In this document: piece by piece, positions 1-10,448 of the stretch
How the letters are laid out: the number at the start of each line of letters is the position of its first letter
Position numbering within the stretch: the first letter of the stretch is position 1
Source: Comamonas antarctica
GTDB lineage: Bacteria > Pseudomonadota > Gammaproteobacteria > Burkholderiales > Burkholderiaceae_C
Direction of reading: 5' to 3'
DNA: 64,000 bases
Assembly: GCF_013363755.1 (NCBI RefSeq)
Contig: NZ_CP054840.1
Span: 1-64,000 of the forward strand
Notes under the pieces: model-generated
The model's input: the letters and a program-made list of their open reading frames with translations, nothing else
Databases searched by the model: none
What the model was told of the DNA's origin: nothing
Made by a program: the position numbers and the translations under genes

Positions 1-100
1 GGGGGGTGGGGTGCGGGCCGGGCCCTGGCGCCGCGCCACCCAGCATTTTGCCCGTTCGGGCAAGGTTTTTGGGAGGCGGCGGCCGAGGGTTTCAAGCGCC

Positions 101-1504
101 TCAGCCCTTGAGCGTCTGTTCGAGCACGTGCAGCTGCTGGTTCAGCTCGGTGAGCTGCTGGCGTTCGCCGGCGATCTTGCGCACCGCATGCAGCACCGTG
201 GTGTGGTCGCGGCCGCCAAACAGCTCGCCGATCTCGGGCAGGCTCTTTTGCGTCAGCTCCTTGGCCAGGTACATCGCAATCTGGCGCGGCCGCGCAATGC
301 TGGCCGGGCGCTTCTTGCTGTACATGTCGGCGACCTTGATCTTGTAATAGTCGGCGACGGTCTTCTGGATATTTTCCACCGAAATCTGGCGGTTCTGGAT
401 CGACAGCAGGTCGCGCAGCGCTTCGCGCGCCAACTGGATCGAGACTTCCTTCTGGTTGAAGCGCGAATAGGCCAGGATCTTGCGCAGCGCGCCTTCAAGC
501 TCGCGCACGTTGGAGCGCACGTTCTTGGCGACGAAGAACGCGACTTCCTCGGGCATGTCGGCGTTCTCGGCGCGCGCCTTGTTGATCAGGATCGCGACGC
601 GCATCTCGAGTTCGGGCGGCTCGATCGCCACCGTGAGGCCCGAGTCGAAGCGCGACACCAGGCGCTCGTGGATGTTGGCCAGGCCCTTGGGATAGGTGTC
701 GCTGGTCATGACGATGTGGCTCTTCTTGGCCAGCAGCGCCTCGAACGCGTTGAAGAATTCTTCTTGCGTGCGGTCCTTGTTGGCGAAGAACTGCACGTCG
801 TCAATCAGCAACAGGTCCAGCGAGTGGTAGCGCTCCTTGAATTCATCGAAGGTGCGGCGCTGGTAGGCCTTGACCACATCCGAGACGAACTGCTCGGCGT
901 GGATGTAGAGAACTTTGCTGTCGGGCTTGTCGGCCAACAACTGGTTGCCCACGGCATGCATCAAATGGGTCTTGCCCAGGCCCACGCCGCCGTAGATGAA
1001 CAGCGGGTTGTACAGATGGCCGGGCGAGCCCGCGACATGCATCGCCGCCGAGCGCGCCATGCGGTTGGCCGTGCCTTCGACCAGCGTGTCGAAGGTCAGG
1101 GCCGCGTTCAGGCGCGTGCGGAACACCGGCGCAGCCGGTTCCTCGGGCGCGGCGCTGGTCGTGATCTGCTGCGTTTCCTGGACGTTCGGACGGTCGGCGG
1201 AAAACGGGCGCACGTAAGTGCGCGTCACCGATTCACGGTGAGCGAGCGCCAACTCCAGCGTCACGGGTTGGCCGTAAAGGGCCTCGAGCATGGCCGAGAT
1301 GCGGCCGGCGTACTGGGCGCGGATCCAGTCGAGCTTGAAACGGTTGGCCACGTACACCGTGACCTTTGAAAAGTCTTCCGCGACCGTGGCGGTCAGCGGC
1401 TTGATCCAGGTGTTGAACTGCTGTTCGGGCAGATCCTGCCCCAGCTGCTCCACGCAGACCTGCCACAGGCCTTGGCCAGCGTCGTTGTTAGGTTCCTCGG
1501 TCAT
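101..1504 (-). CDS. dnaA: Chromosomal replication initiator protein DnaA
   Basis: ATP-dependent initiator that binds DnaA boxes and melts oriC. The 467-aa product has an N-terminal DnaB-interaction domain, a short variable linker, an AAA+ core with Walker A (GGVGLGKTH, about residue 170) and Walker B ([10 protein letters not shown]), and a C-terminal DNA-binding domain with the signature [10 protein letters not shown]. The reading frame is open 14 codons further upstream, but I start at the ATG giving MTEEPNND, because the earlier residues are atypical and fall in the DnaA-box region. It is divergent from rpmH, the usual arrangement next to a bacterial origin. Length and motifs are complete. 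Confidence 0.97.
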   Translation of the reverse strand: MTEEPNNDAGQGLWQVCVEQLGQDLPEQQFNTWIKPLTATVAEDFSKVTVYVANRFKLDWIRAQYAGRISAMLEALYGQPVTLELALAHRESVTRTYVRPFSADRPNVQETQQITTSAAPEEPAAPVFRTRLNAALTFDTLVEGTANRMARSAAMHVAGSPGHLYNPLFIYGGVGLGKTHLMHAVGNQLLADKPDSKVLYIHAEQFVSDVVKAYQRRTFDEFKERYHSLDLLLIDDVQFFANKDRTQEEFFNAFEALLAKKSHIVMTSDTYPKGLANIHERLVSRFDSGLTVAIEPPELEMRVAILINKARAENADMPEEVAFFVAKNVRSNVRELEGALRKILAYSRFNQKEVSIQLAREALRDLLSIQNRQISVENIQKTVADYYKIKVADMYSKKRPASIARPRQIAMYLAKELTQKSLPEIGELFGGRDHTTVLHAVRKIAGERQQLTELNQQLHVLEQTLKG

Positions 1505-1799
1505 CTTCAGAGTCTTGTTGTGGATAGAGGAACAGTTGCGGGGCACCGATTGTAGCTTTTACAGGACTTATCCACAAAATATCAGGCGGTTGTCCTCAAC
1601 TCCCGAGGAGAAAAGCCGCTGACCTGCGCGGGGAAAGGTCATTGCATCATGGAACGAATGTAGCGATAATCGCGGGTTTCCCTGAATGTGTTCAGGGTGA
1701 TATGGCCCGGCCGGCTGTTTTTTGCGGTTGGCGGGTGTTGCCGGAAGACGGCTTTTTGCCGAACCGGTGCGAATCTGAACCTCCTCAAGGAACAACACC
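1505..1799. other. dnaA-rpmH intergenic region with DnaA boxes (candidate oriC or dnaA regulatory region)
   Basis: A 295-bp gap between divergent dnaA and rpmH. It carries a perfect DnaA box TTATCCACA at 1568-1576 and a one-mismatch inverted box (CTATCCACA on the minus strand) at 1519-1527, close to the dnaA start. A moderately AT-rich patch follows at about 1574-1700. Only these two boxes are clear, so this may be the dnaA autoregulatory region with the origin proper lying on either side. GC-skew inversion would decide. Confidence 0.5.
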
Positions 1800-1934
1800 A
1801 TGAAACGTACTTACCAGCCCTCCAAGACACGTCGCGCCCGTACCCACGGTTTCCTCGTCCGCATGAAGACCAAGGGCGGCCGTGCCGTCATCAACGCTCG
1901 CCGCGCCAAGGGCCGCAAGCGTCTGGCCGTCTAA
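1800..1934 (+). CDS. rpmH: 50S ribosomal protein L34
   Basis: 44-aa basic protein of the large ribosomal subunit. It begins [18 protein letters not shown], ends [11 protein letters not shown], and covers the whole L34 family. It is too short to stand out by length but is certain from sequence. It heads the rpmH-rnpA-yidD-yidC-mnmE block and lies 61 bp before rnpA. A purine-rich CCTCAAGGAACAA stretch just upstream of the ATG contains the ribosome binding site AAGGA. Confidence 0.98.
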   Translation: MKRTYQPSKTRRARTHGFLVRMKTKGGRAVINARRAKGRKRLAV

Positions 1935-1995
1935 GGCCATTCTTGGCGCCTGCCCAACGGTTCACCGCTTGGGCTCCTCCTCGGAGGTGCCACGT

Positions 1996-2466
1996 ATGCA
2001 TCGGCTGAAAACGCGTCCGCAGTTCCAGGCTGCGATGGCGGGAGGCATCGTCTCCCGTACCCCGCACTTTGCCTTGCATCGGCTGGTACTTGACGCGGAT
2101 GTGCCTGTGACGCCTCCTTCAGGGCCCGGCAGTTTGCTTGCAGAGCAAACGCCGCAGGCCCTGTTTGGCATGGCGCAAGGCGCCTGGCTCGGCGCCATGG
2201 CGCCCAAGCGCTGGGCCCGGCGTTCGGTCACGCGCCACGCGATCCAGCGCCAGGTCTATGTGCTGGGGGATGAATATGCGCCGCAGCTGGCCTGCGCCGC
2301 CTACGTGGTGCGCCTGCGCGCCACCTTCGACCGCAAGCAGTTCATCAGCGCCACTTCCGATGTGTTGAAGAAGGCCGTGCGCGCCGAGCTGCACCAGCTC
2401 TTCACTTATGCCGTGCGCCGCCAGTCCGCGCCGGCGCCGGCCGCAGCGCCGCCGGTGGCGCCATGA
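1996..2466 (+). CDS. rnpA: Ribonuclease P protein component
   Basis: Protein subunit of RNase P, which assists the catalytic RNA in tRNA 5'-end maturation. The product from MHRLKTRPQFQ is 156 aa, longer than the common 110-130 aa, with an Ala/Pro-rich C-terminal tail. The family signature (RNxxKR in most bacteria) appears as TRHAIQRQVY after APKRWARR, a divergent form with His and Gln at two positions. An upstream in-frame start at 1882 overlaps rpmH and is rejected. The stop overlaps the yidD start (ATGA), indicating translational coupling. Confidence 0.9.
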   Translation: MHRLKTRPQFQAAMAGGIVSRTPHFALHRLVLDADVPVTPPSGPGSLLAEQTPQALFGMAQGAWLGAMAPKRWARRSVTRHAIQRQVYVLGDEYAPQLACAAYVVRLRATFDRKQFISATSDVLKKAVRAELHQLFTYAVRRQSAPAPAAAPPVAP

Positions 2467-2750
2467 TGCGCGACCTGCTCATGGGGCTGGTACGGCTGTA
2501 CCGCCTGACCTTGAGCCCGTGGATAGGCTCGGCCTGCCGTTTCGAGCCGACCTGCTCCGCCTACTCGCTTGAAGCCCTCGAGCAGCATGGCGCGGCAGCC
2601 GGCAGCTATTTGACCCTGCGCCGGCTGGCGCGTTGCCATCCATGGTGTGATGGCGGTCATGACCCGGTTCCCGCGCAGGCGCCGCGGCTGTTTGCCTGCT
2701 GCCAGCCTTCTTCTTCGACCACCCAACCTTCCTCAAAGAAGTCTTCATGA
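2463..2750 (+). CDS. yidD: Membrane protein insertion efficiency factor YidD
   Basis: 95-aa YidD-family protein, a small inner-membrane-associated factor that helps the YidC/Sec insertion route. The hallmark cysteine-rich segment is visible: CRFEPTCSAYSLEALEQHG, then CHPWCDGG. The ATG overlaps the rnpA stop and its own stop overlaps the yidC start, so the three genes are tightly coupled. An alternative ATG lies one codon downstream. The serine-rich C-terminal tail is variable in the family. Confidence 0.95.
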   Translation: MMRDLLMGLVRLYRLTLSPWIGSACRFEPTCSAYSLEALEQHGAAAGSYLTLRRLARCHPWCDGGHDPVPAQAPRLFACCQPSSSTTQPSSKKSS

Positions 2751-4435
2751 ACGACATTCGCCGCACCATCCTGTGGGTGATATTTGGCTTTTCCATGGTC
2801 TTGCTATGGGACAAGTGGCAACTTCACAACGGCAAGCAGGCCACCTTCTTCCCCACGCCCGTGACCACGCCGGTGGCCGCGCCCGCGGCTCCGGTCACGT
2901 CCGGCGCTTCGACGGTGCCCGCGTCCACGCCCGCGCCGGTCGACCCCAACCAGGTTCCGGGCGCCGCGCCCGTCGCTGCTGCGGCCATCGCGCGTGAGAA
3001 CGTCCAGGTCACGACCGACGTGCTGGCGCTGACCTTCGACACCCAGGGCGGCACGCTCAAGCATGCCGAGATGCGCCAGTACGCGGACATGGCCGACAAG
3101 TCCAAGCGCTTCGTGCTGTTCGATGAAAGCCCGCAGCGCGTCTACCTGGCCGAGACCGGCCTGATCGGCGGCAGCTTCCCCAACCACAAGACGCCCATGC
3201 AGCTGGTGCCCGGTGCGACCACGCTGCAAGACGGTCAGAACGAGCTGCAGATCCGTTTCGAGTCGGCCGAAGTCGGCGGCGTGAAGCTGGCCAAGACCTA
3301 TACGCTCAAGCGCGGCGCCTACGACATCGCCGTGCGTCATGAAGTGGTCAACGCCGGCACCGCCGCCATCAACCCGCAGCTGTACGTGCAGCTGGTGCGC
3401 GACGGCAATGCGCCTCCGGGCGAGTCGAGCATGTACTCGACCTTCACCGGCCCGGCCGTCTACACCGAAGCCAAGAAGTACCAGAAGGTCGACTTCAAGA
3501 ACATCGAAAAAGGCAAGGCCGAATTCGAGAAGGCCTCGGCCAACGGCTATGTGGCCATGGTGCAGCATTACTTCGCCAGCGCCTGGCTGCTGGCCGACGG
3601 CCTGCAGCGCGACATCTTCGCGCGCAAGGTCAGCGACAATCTGTATGCCGTGGGCATGATCACGCCGTTCGGCACGGTCGAACCCGGCCAGAGCAAGAGC
3701 ATCGAGGCCAAGCTGTTTGCGGGCCCGCAGCTCGAAAAGACGCTTGAATCGCTGGCCCCCGGCCTGGAACTGGTCAAGGACTATGGCTGGCTGACCATCA
3801 TGGCCAAGCCGCTGTACTGGCTGCTCGACAAGATCCACAGCCTGCTGGGCAACTGGGGCTGGTCGATCGTCGGCCTGGTGCTGGTGCTGAAGATCCTGTT
3901 CTTCTGGCTGAACGCCAAGGCCTACGCCAGCATGGCCAAGATGAAGGCCATCAATCCAAAGATCATGGAGATGCGCGAGCGCCTCAAGGACAAGCCGCAG
4001 CAGATGCAGCAGGAGATGATGCGCATCTACCGCGAGGAGAAGGTCAATCCGATGGGCGGCTGCCTGCCCATCATCATCCAGATCCCGGTGTTCATCGCGC
4101 TGTACTGGGTGCTGCTGTCGAGCGTTGAAATGCGCAACGCGCCCTGGATCGGCTGGATCAAGGATTTGTCGTCGCCCGACCCGTTCTTCATCCTGCCGGT
4201 GCTGATGACGCTGAGCTCGCTGCTGCAGACCGCCCTCAACCCCGCGCCGCCGGACCCGATGCAGGCCAAGATGATGTGGATCATGCCGCTGATGTTCAGC
4301 GTGATGTTCTTCTTCTTCCCCGCCGGCCTGGTGCTGTACTGGCTGACCAACAACATCCTGTCGATCGCCCAGCAATGGCTGATCAACACCCGCATGGGCG
4401 TGCCGCCCCAGTTCAATCTGCCGAAGTTCCGCTGA
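2747..4435 (+). CDS. yidC: Membrane protein insertase YidC
   Basis: 562-aa Oxa1/YidC-family insertase that integrates proteins into the inner membrane alone or with SecYEG. It has an N-terminal signal-anchor (about residues 5-22), a Pro/Ala linker and a large periplasmic beta domain (about 75-330). The conserved five-helix core follows from about 350, including NPMGGCLPIIIQIPVFIALY and the C-terminal helices with FFFFPAGLVLYWLTNN. Full-length for a Gram-negative YidC. Its start overlaps yidD by 4 bp, and a strong terminator follows. Confidence 0.98.
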   Translation: MNDIRRTILWVIFGFSMVLLWDKWQLHNGKQATFFPTPVTTPVAAPAAPVTSGASTVPASTPAPVDPNQVPGAAPVAAAAIARENVQVTTDVLALTFDTQGGTLKHAEMRQYADMADKSKRFVLFDESPQRVYLAETGLIGGSFPNHKTPMQLVPGATTLQDGQNELQIRFESAEVGGVKLAKTYTLKRGAYDIAVRHEVVNAGTAAINPQLYVQLVRDGNAPPGESSMYSTFTGPAVYTEAKKYQKVDFKNIEKGKAEFEKASANGYVAMVQHYFASAWLLADGLQRDIFARKVSDNLYAVGMITPFGTVEPGQSKSIEAKLFAGPQLEKTLESLAPGLELVKDYGWLTIMAKPLYWLLDKIHSLLGNWGWSIVGLVLVLKILFFWLNAKAYASMAKMKAINPKIMEMRERLKDKPQQMQQEMMRIYREEKVNPMGGCLPIIIQIPVFIALYWVLLSSVEMRNAPWIGWIKDLSSPDPFFILPVLMTLSSLLQTALNPAPPDPMQAKMMWIMPLMFSVMFFFFPAGLVLYWLTNNILSIAQQWLINTRMGVPPQFNLPKFR

Positions 4436-4456
4436 TTGGGTTGACGCTTTGACCAA

Positions 4457-4487
4457 CACGGCCGCTCTGCGGCCGTGCTTGTTTTTG
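4457..4487 (+). terminator. Rho-independent terminator after yidC
   Basis: A 9-bp GC-rich stem CACGGCCGC / GCGGCCGTG (4457-4465 with 4469-4477) has a 3-nt loop and is followed by CTTGTTTTT. It ends the rpmH-yidC transcript. Confidence 0.85.
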
Positions 4488-4542
4488 CACTGGTTATCCA
4501 CAAGGGCTGGGCGCGGCTATCATGCCCAGCACCGGCTGAACC

Positions 4543-4577
4543 CCGTTCGTCCTGAGCTTGTCGAAGGATGAACGGCC
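4543..4577. repeat. REP-like palindromic element, copy 1
   Basis: Dyad CCGTTCGTCCTGAGC...GATGAACGG with a CTTGTCGAAG core. It matches the elements at 11489-11522 and 24144-24178 in either orientation. Found only in intergenic DNA. Confidence 0.8.
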
Positions 4578-4597
4578 TGCGCTCAAGGCATGAGAAT

Positions 4598-4647
4598 GGG
4601 CCGTTCATGGTTCGACGCGGCCGGCTAGGCAGGCTCACCACGAACGG
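4598..4647. repeat. REP-like palindromic element, interrupted copy 2
   Basis: Same family as the 11449-11483 element (CCGTTCATGGTTCGAC ... GCTCACCACGAACGG). Here about 15 extra bases (GCGGCCGGCTAGGCA) sit in the centre, so the palindrome arms are pushed apart. It lies about 60 bp before mnmE. Confidence 0.65.
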
Positions 4648-4708
4648 GGGCTTCTTTCATGGAGCGGCCTTTTATCCATCGCTTTTTTCCCCACCCAAGA
4701 GACCTCCC

Positions 4709-6112
<1,404 letters not shown>

Positions 6113-6127
6113 GGCCTCCCGGGGCGT

Positions 6128-7075
6128 TCACTGCGCGTCGGGCCCGCTCCGGTGCAGCAGTTCCAGGAACAGCTCGGCGGACCGGCTCAGCGGCCGGTCG
6201 CGGCGCACCAGGCTGCCATAGGATTCCAGCTTGTGGCGCAGGTTGTAGGGCACGATGCGCAGCATGCCATGGGCGTCGTTGAGCGCGCCCACGGTCTGCG
6301 GGATCACGCCCAGCATGTCCGAGCTGCGCACCAGATTGATGGTGGTGAGGATGGAGCCGGTCTCGATCAGGCCGCGCGGCAGCGGCGTGCAGTGCTCGCG
6401 GAATTCCTGCTCGAGCAGCGCGCGCATCGGGCTGCCCGGCGGCTGCAGCACCCAGCCATAGTGCTGCAGATGCTCGAACCTGACCTTGGGCAGCGCCAGC
6501 AACGGGTGGTCGTTGCGCACGATGAACGCCAGGCTTTCATCGTCGATGGGCCGGAACAGGTATTCGGCCGCGGACGCCGGCGCCATGCGCCCGACCACCA
6601 CTTCGAGCACGCCTTCCTGCAGCTGCGCCAGCAGCCGGTCGCTGGTATCGACCGCGACTTCCATCGCCAGCAAAGGCAGTTGCTGCTTCAGGTCCAGTAG
6701 CGCGCGGGTCAGGCGCCCGGGCGAGGCCGCCATGATGCTGCCCACGACCAGCCGGCCGGCGCTGCCCTGGCGCAACTCGCCCAATTCGCGATTGAGCGCT
6801 TCCATGCTGCCGTGCATCGCGCGGAAGTATTCGAACACCCGGTTGCCCGCGGCATTGCGCTGCAACTGCCGGCCCACGCGGTCGAACAGCGGCTGGCTCA
6901 GCGCGTCCTCGAGTTCATGCAGCATCTTGGTCGCCGCAGGCTGGCTCAGCCCCAGTTGCACGGCCGCCGCACGCAGCGTCTGGCGCTCGTCGATGGCCAG
7001 CATCAGCGCCACCTGGCGCATGCGCAGGCGGTTGAGCAGCTGCGGAGTGTTGTCGCGTTTGTCGATCGATCCCAA
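6128..7075 (-). CDS. LysR-family transcriptional regulator of the adjacent sugar-acid operon
   Basis: 315-aa LysR-type regulator with an N-terminal winged HTH (RAAAVQLGLSQPAATKML, about residues 34-52) and an effector-binding domain. The HTH is of the GbpR-like type. The start is TTG at 7075, preceded by AGGAGG at good spacing. This decides it over the ATG at 7021, which would cut into the HTH region. It is divergent from the Bug receptor at 7185 and almost certainly regulates that operon. The inducer is unknown, probably the imported acid or an intermediate. Confidence 0.88.
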   Translation of the reverse strand: MGSIDKRDNTPQLLNRLRMRQVALMLAIDERQTLRAAAVQLGLSQPAATKMLHELEDALSQPLFDRVGRQLQRNAAGNRVFEYFRAMHGSMEALNRELGELRQGSAGRLVVGSIMAASPGRLTRALLDLKQQLPLLAMEVAVDTSDRLLAQLQEGVLEVVVGRMAPASAAEYLFRPIDDESLAFIVRNDHPLLALPKVRFEHLQHYGWVLQPPGSPMRALLEQEFREHCTPLPRGLIETGSILTTINLVRSSDMLGVIPQTVGALNDAHGMLRIVPYNLRHKLESYGSLVRRDRPLSRSAELFLELLHRSGPDAQ

Positions 7076-7094
7076 GGTCGGCCTCCTGATTTCC

Positions 7095-7140
7095 TCTGGT
7101 TATCAATCTATCAAAAACATTGAATATACGGGTATCAACA
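7095..7140. promoter_or_regulatory. Candidate LysR binding region between divergent genes
   Basis: This AT-rich stretch holds three TATCAA hexamers at 7101, 7109 and 7133 and an imperfect dyad TTGAATA...GTATCAA (7120-7138). It lies in the 109-bp gap between the LysR gene and the operon it faces. Assignment is by position and pattern only. Confidence 0.4.
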
Positions 7141-7184
7141 CCCTGCCTACGATGCAGCTACCACGATAAAAACGGGAGACAACG

Positions 7185-8162
7185 ATGCAAAGACGTCATC
7201 TGCTGGCCGCGGCTGCGGCCTGGGGGGCCTGCCTGCTGCCGGCTAGCTTGCTGGCGCAGGATCCGGCAAGCTGGCCGACACGGCCGCTGCGCATGCTGGT
7301 CGGCTCCGCGCCGGGCGGCGGCACCGACGCCATGGCGCGCGCCGTCGCCGACCGGCTCGCGCCGCTGCTCAAGCAGCCGGTGCTGGTGGAAAACCGCCCC
7401 GGCGTCTCCAACACCATGGCCGTAGACGTGACCGCCAAGTCCACCGATGGCCACACCATGGTGATGGGCGTGGTCACGGCGCATGCGATTGCGCCGCACC
7501 TGCTGAAGCTGGGCTACGACAACAACAAGGACCTGGTGCCCGTGGCCTTTGTCGGCTCGGTGCCGAATGTGCTGGTCGTCGGCAACTCGGTGCCGGCCAA
7601 CAGCGTCGCGGAACTGGTGGCGCTGGCGAAGAAGCAGCCCGGCCAGATCAACTTCGCGAGCAGCGGCACCGGCAGCACCCAGCACATCGCGGCCGAGGTG
7701 TTCAAGGACGCAGCCGGCATCGCCATCACGCATGTGCCCTACAAGGGCAGCGCCGGCGCGCTGGTCGACCTGGTCAGCGGCCAGGTGCAGATGAGCTTCG
7801 ACACCATGCCGTCGGTGATCGGCCAGATCAAGGCCGGCAAGCTGCGCGCGCTGGCCGTGACTTCGCCCCAGCGCAACCCGCAGCTGCCGCAGGTGCCGAC
7901 GATGGCCGAAGCCGGCCTGCCCGCCGTCGCGATCAGCGCCTGGTACGGCATCTACATGCCGGCCGCGACGCCCAAGGCGGTGCAGCAGAAGCTGCACGAC
8001 GAGGTCAACAAGGTGCTGGCCATGGCCGAGACCAAAGCCCGGCTCGAGGCCGTGGGCGCCGAGCTGCGGCCCATGAGCCAGGCCGATTTCGGCGCCTTCC
8101 ACCTCGCCGAGTACCAGCGCTTTGGCGAGATCATCCGCAAGAACGACATCAAACTGGACTGA
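7185..8162 (+). CDS. Bug-family (TctC-like) tripartite tricarboxylate transporter substrate-binding protein
   Basis: 325-aa periplasmic solute receptor with a signal peptide (MQRRHLLAAAAAWGACLLPASLLAQ). The mature domain shows family features: WPTRPLRMLVGSAPGGGTDAMAR near the start, SGTGSTQHIAAEVF and ITHVPYKGSAGALVDL. Bug proteins bind carboxylates with high affinity for TctAB-type or other membrane partners. No TctA/TctB genes are nearby, as is common for the many orphan Bug receptors in Comamonadaceae and Bordetella. First gene of the LysR-controlled operon, 3 bp before the PdxA-like gene. Confidence 0.92.
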   Translation: MQRRHLLAAAAAWGACLLPASLLAQDPASWPTRPLRMLVGSAPGGGTDAMARAVADRLAPLLKQPVLVENRPGVSNTMAVDVTAKSTDGHTMVMGVVTAHAIAPHLLKLGYDNNKDLVPVAFVGSVPNVLVVGNSVPANSVAELVALAKKQPGQINFASSGTGSTQHIAAEVFKDAAGIAITHVPYKGSAGALVDLVSGQVQMSFDTMPSVIGQIKAGKLRALAVTSPQRNPQLPQVPTMAEAGLPAVAISAWYGIYMPAATPKAVQQKLHDEVNKVLAMAETKARLEAVGAELRPMSQADFGAFHLAEYQRFGEIIRKNDIKLD

Positions 8163-8165
8163 GCC

Positions 8166-9218
8166 ATGTCTGCAGCCTCTCTTCCCGTCGTCGCCCTGAC
8201 CCTGGGGGATCCCGCCGGCATCGGCGCCGAACTGATTGCCAGGCTGCTGGCCAAGCCCGAAGCCGTGCAGCAGGCCAACCTGGTGCTGATCGGGGACCCG
8301 TGGCTCTGGGAGCAGGGGCAGCGCAGCGCGGGCCGGCAGGTCGCGACCACGCCGCTGGCCGGTCTGGCGCAAGCGCGCGCGCGCACCGATACCCGGCTGC
8401 CGGCATTTGTCGCCGTGAACAGCATTGCCGCGGCCCAGGTGCAGGTCGGCCAGGTCGGCGCGGCCGGCGGGCGCTCGGTGCTGCAGGTGCTGGACCAGTG
8501 CATGGACGCGGCGCTCGCGGGCGAGATCGACGCGATCTGCTTCGCGCCCTTGAACAAGCAGGCGATGAAGCTCGGCGGACTGCGCCACGAGGACGAGCTG
8601 CACCACTTCGCCGAATACCTGGGCGTGCAGGGCTACTTCTGCGAGTTCAACACGCTGGGCGATCTCTGGACCTCGCGCATCTCCTCGCATGTGCCGCTGA
8701 AGGACGTCGCCAACTATCTGAGCCAGGAGCGCATCGCCCAGGCCGCGGAGCTGCTCTACAACGCGCTGCGCGCCAGCGGCATGGCCGCGCCCAAGGTGGC
8801 GATCGCGGGCTTCAATCCGCACAACGGCGACGGCGGCACCTGCGGGCGCGAGGAGATCGACATCATTGCCCCCGCAGTGCGCGCCTTGCAGGCGCGCGAC
8901 TGGCCCAGCGACGCGCCGTTCCACGGGCCGTTTCCGGCCGACACGATCTTCCTCAAGGCCCAGGCCGGTGAGTACCAGGCCATCGTCACGATGTACCACG
9001 ACCAGGGCCAGATCGCGATCAAGCTGCTGGGCTTTTCGCGCGGCGTGACGGTGCAGGGTGGGCTGCCGATTCCCATCACCACGCCCGCGCACGGCACGGC
9101 CTATGACATCGCCGGCCAGGGCCGCGCGAATGTCGAGGCCACCTGGCAGGCGCTGCTGATCGCCAGCCGCATGGGGCGCGCGCGCATGGGCGTGGCCCAG
9201 GCTACGGCCTGCGTCTGA
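8166..9218 (+). CDS. PdxA-family 4-hydroxythreonine-4-phosphate dehydrogenase-like protein
   Basis: 350-aa member of the PdxA family of metal- and NAD-dependent oxidative decarboxylases. It has [14 protein letters not shown] at the N-terminus, [16 protein letters not shown] with a metal-ligand His, and [12 protein letters not shown] near the C-terminus. PdxA proper makes a pyridoxine precursor. Relatives (PdxA2 type) act on phosphorylated four-carbon sugar acids in catabolic operons. The position between a solute receptor and two sugar-acid-type enzymes argues for a catabolic role, but the exact substrate is not visible. Confidence 0.85.
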   Translation: MSAASLPVVALTLGDPAGIGAELIARLLAKPEAVQQANLVLIGDPWLWEQGQRSAGRQVATTPLAGLAQARARTDTRLPAFVAVNSIAAAQVQVGQVGAAGGRSVLQVLDQCMDAALAGEIDAICFAPLNKQAMKLGGLRHEDELHHFAEYLGVQGYFCEFNTLGDLWTSRISSHVPLKDVANYLSQERIAQAAELLYNALRASGMAAPKVAIAGFNPHNGDGGTCGREEIDIIAPAVRALQARDWPSDAPFHGPFPADTIFLKAQAGEYQAIVTMYHDQGQIAIKLLGFSRGVTVQGGLPIPITTPAHGTAYDIAGQGRANVEATWQALLIASRMGRARMGVAQATACV

Positions 9219-9264
9219 TTCCGCGGGCTGCGGCCTGTTTCACCCGTTTTTCAAAGAGGTCTGT

Positions 9265-10437
9265 ATGAAGATCAAGTCAGTGCGCGCGCGTGTTTTCCAA
9301 TGGAAGGGCAAGACCGTTCCACCCCAGGGCAATTTCTGCTCCAACGCCATGGATCTGGTGTACTCCAACACCGAGAGCATGAGCACCTTCCGCTTCCATT
9401 CGTGGACCGTGGTCGAGATCGAGACCGATGACGGCATCGTCGGCATCGGCAACGTCGCGCTGGCCCCGGCGATCGCCAAGGCCATCATCGACCAGTACCT
9501 CGCGCCGCTGGTCGTCGGCCAGGATCCCTGGGACTACGAATACCTGTGGCAGCGCATGTACCGCTCGACCCACGCCTGGGGCCGCAAGGGCGTAACCATG
9601 GCCGCGATCTCCGCCGTCGACCTCGCGATCTGGGACATCCTGGGCAAGAGCGTGAACAAGCCGGTGTTCAAGCTGCTGGGCGGCCGCACCAAGGAAAAGA
9701 TCCCCTGCTACTACTCCAAGCTCTACCGCGGCGACCTGAGGGCCATGCAGGACGAGGCGCAGCAGTTCCTGGACCAGGGCTTCACGGCCTTCAAGATGCG
9801 CTTTGGCTATGGCCCCGCGCACCTGCAGCACGGTGTGAAGGAAAACCTCAGGTCGGTCGAGGCGATCCGCGAAGTGATCGGCTACGACAACGACCTGATG
9901 CTCGAGTGCTACATGGGCTGGAACCTCGAATACGCCAAGCGCATGCTGCCCAAGCTCGCGAAGTATGAGCCGCGCTGGCTCGAGGAGCCGGTGATCGCCG
10001 ACGACATCGATGGCTACGCCGAGCTCAACGCGATGAACATCATTCCGATCTCGGGCGGCGAGCACGAGTTCAGCCTCTACGGCTTCAAGCAGCTGCTCGA
10101 CAGGAAGGCGGTGAGCGTGGTGCAGTACGACACCAACCGCGTCGGCGGCATCACCGCCGCGCACAAGATCAACGCGCTGTGCGAAGCGTATTCGGTGCCG
10201 GTGGTGCCGCACGCGGGCCAGATGCACAACTACCACCTGACGATGAGCACGCTGGCCTCGCCCATGGCCGAGTATTTCCCGATCTTCGATGTCGAGGTCG
10301 GCAACGAACTGTTCTGGTACCTCTTCGACGGCGAGCCGATTGCCGACAACGGCTTCGTGCAGCTGCGCGACGATGTTCCCGGCCTGGGCCTGACGCTCAA
10401 GACCGAGTACCTCGACCAGTTCGACATCATCGAGTGA
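9265..10437 (+). CDS. Mandelate racemase/muconate-lactonizing (enolase-superfamily) enzyme, probable sugar-acid dehydratase
   Basis: 390-aa enolase-superfamily protein with the capping domain (about 1-125) and a TIM-barrel. Visible candidate metal ligands are E214 (MLECYMGW), E240 (RWLEEPV) and E266 (SGGEHEF). The general base could be the D289/H316 pair ([13 protein letters not shown]), with K177 in AFKMRFGYG. The overall layout resembles L-rhamnonate dehydratases, where the first ligand is usually Asp. Genes on both sides support dehydration of an aldonic acid to a 2-keto-3-deoxy acid. The substrate is inferred, not shown. Confidence 0.85.
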   Translation: MKIKSVRARVFQWKGKTVPPQGNFCSNAMDLVYSNTESMSTFRFHSWTVVEIETDDGIVGIGNVALAPAIAKAIIDQYLAPLVVGQDPWDYEYLWQRMYRSTHAWGRKGVTMAAISAVDLAIWDILGKSVNKPVFKLLGGRTKEKIPCYYSKLYRGDLRAMQDEAQQFLDQGFTAFKMRFGYGPAHLQHGVKENLRSVEAIREVIGYDNDLMLECYMGWNLEYAKRMLPKLAKYEPRWLEEPVIADDIDGYAELNAMNIIPISGGEHEFSLYGFKQLLDRKAVSVVQYDTNRVGGITAAHKINALCEAYSVPVVPHAGQMHNYHLTMSTLASPMAEYFPIFDVEVGNELFWYLFDGEPIADNGFVQLRDDVPGLGLTLKTEYLDQFDIIE

Positions 10438-10448
10438 GGAGCCACGCC

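Noticed and set aside
41..70. Hairpin TTGCCCG-TT-CGGGCAA downstream of dnaA as its terminator
   Set aside because: The T-run is on the wrong side for the minus-strand gene and the 2-nt loop is too small for a confident call.
11..1369. 452-aa ORF antisense to dnaA
   Set aside because: It lies opposite a certain gene, has no recognisable domain and the composition of a GC-rich shadow frame.
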